This document shows positions 63,441 to 64,000 of a stretch of 64,000 nt of DNA, piece by piece. A program made the position numbers and the translations under genes. Below the pieces are notes generated by a model. It had not been told where the DNA came from and made no database searches. It saw nothing but the letters and a program-made list of their open reading frames with translations. How positions within the stretch are numbered: position 1 is the first letter of the stretch; the number at the start of each line of letters is the position of its first letter. The DNA is from Ignavibacteriota bacterium (GTDB taxonomy: Bacteria; Bacteroidota; Ignavibacteria; Ignavibacteriales; Ignavibacteriaceae), in the NCBI GenBank assembly GCA_013285425.1, contig CP053447.1, positions 626,001-690,000 on the forward strand, in the 5' to 3' direction.

Positions 63441-64000
63441 ATGGCAAAAAACTTTGTATCAAATAAAGATGAAACTGTTAGGATGTTTAAAAGTGATTTT
63501 ATGGAAGCTCTGTCAAAAGTTCATCCTTCAGTTCCGGTTATTATTTATTTACCTGTTATACTTTACATGTTTTATTTATCAATCTTTCAGTACAATATTT
63601 CTGCTGGTAATATTATTGGGATTTTTGTCTTCGGTATCTTTATATGGACGTTAACTGAATACTTACTGCACAGATTTGTTTTTCATCTCAAACTAAAAGG
63701 AGAACTTGGCGAAAGAATTCATTTTATTTTTCATGGTGTGCATCATGATTATCCGAGTGATTCTAAAAGATTAGTGATGCCCCCATCTGTCAGCATCCCG
63801 CTTGCTGTTCTTTTTTATTTCTTGTTTTATTATTTGATAGGCAGCATTTCTGTTCATCCTTTTTTTGCCGGATTTTTAACAGGGTATCTTTTTTATGATT
63901 TAACCCATTATGCAGTACATCATTTTAATATGCATAGTAAGTTCTGGCTTGCAATAAAGCATCATCATATTAAACATCATTATCAGGACCCTGCTAAAGG
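63441..64000 (+). CDS. fatty-acid hydroxylase/sterol-desaturase-family protein (5' part, cut by window edge)
   Basis: A frame from ATG 63441 runs open to the window end (186 codons). Two N-terminal helices are followed by the di-iron His motifs of the family: 'LHRFVFHLK', 'FHGVHHDYPSD', 'DLTHYAVHHFN' and 'KHHHIKHHYQDP'. This arrangement fits fatty acid 2-hydroxylases, which hydroxylate acyl chains of sphingolipids or similar lipids in the membrane. AGGG at 63430-63433 serves as ribosome binding site. The last residues visible precede the end of the gene. Confidence 0.88.
   Translation, partial: MAKNFVSNKDETVRMFKSDFMEALSKVHPSVPVIIYLPVILYMFYLSIFQYNISAGNIIGIFVFGIFIWTLTEYLLHRFVFHLKLKGELGERIHFIFHGVHHDYPSDSKRLVMPPSVSIPLAVLFYFLFYYLIGSISVHPFFAGFLTGYLFYDLTHYAVHHFNMHSKFWLAIKHHHIKHHYQDPAK

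Noticed and set aside
63454..63654. 66-residue plus-strand frame near the window end
   Set aside because: It is an out-of-frame shadow of the fatty-acid hydroxylase gene that starts at 63441 and shows the family His motifs.
1..64000. tRNA or rRNA genes, insertion sequences, prophage
   Set aside because: Reading through all intergenic stretches I saw no tRNA-like T-loop and acceptor pairs, no rRNA segment, no transposase or integrase frame and no phage genes. A covariance-model scan would be needed to exclude small RNAs.

Overview
The window looks like a chromosomal segment of an AT-rich bacterium of the Ignavibacteriales (Ignavibacterium/Melioribacter-like; Bacteroidota/Chlorobiota group). 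Reasons: two secreted proteins end in the type IX secretion C-terminal domain with the 'QNYPNPFNPST' motif typical of that group; nosZ is of the Sec-dependent clade II type with a Bacteroidota-style nos cluster; and several promoters fit the -33 TTTG / -7 TAnnTTTG pattern. The taxonomy is an inference from these features, not from a marker-gene search.

Layout. 1-5.4 kb: the tail of a ferredoxin-reductase-like gene, a SAM methyltransferase, a frameshifted formate-tetrahydrofolate ligase, a structured palindromic repeat array (array A) and an orphan DNA methyltransferase. 5.9-13.6 kb: cupin and GAF genes, then a nos cluster (lipoprotein cytochrome c, nosZ, a NosB-like membrane protein, nosL, nosD, nosF, nosY) ending in an Rrf2 regulator. 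13.8-15.4 kb: a secreted C69 peptidase on the minus strand. 15.8-25 kb: a membrane nitrate reductase operon (diheme cytochrome c, narG, narH, narJ, narI, narK). 25-33 kb: a TDT transporter, a CopD-like membrane protein, a radical SAM protein, a hemerythrin, a polytopic membrane protein, mobA, DoxX and a polytopic membrane cytochrome c. 33.4-37.5 kb: a second Rrf2 regulator, a NapH-like ferredoxin and nrfH-nrfA. 37.7-53.2 kb: two heavy-metal RND efflux operons. The first is intact. The second carries a nonsense codon in its tolC-like gene and a frameshift in its czcA-like gene. Between them lie repeat array B with an embedded DUF559 nuclease gene and several small metal-binding proteins. 53.4-64 kb: a TPR protein, PTS EIIA, hisS, rlmB, two type IX-secreted proteins (one a Porphyromonas-type peptidylarginine deiminase homologue), an NSS transporter with its MetS-like small subunit, and the 5' part of a fatty-acid hydroxylase.

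How it works together. Nar reduces nitrate to nitrite and NrfHA reduces nitrite to ammonium. NosZ reduces N2O to N2. No nitrite reductase of the NirS/NirK type and no NO reductase lies in the window. MobA supplies molybdenum cofactor for NarG, and the copper systems plus NosL/D/F/Y handle copper for NosZ. The strongest unlabelled signal is a shared promoter-operator architecture, TTTG/CTTG-N20-TA box followed by AATCrGA-N8-TCyGATT, in front of both the nos operon and the Rrf2/NapH operon that precedes nrfHA. It predicts common control by one of the two Fe-S Rrf2 paralogues. The second is a family of compound palindromic repeats in two tandem arrays plus one stray copy, with a DUF559 endonuclease gene sitting among them.
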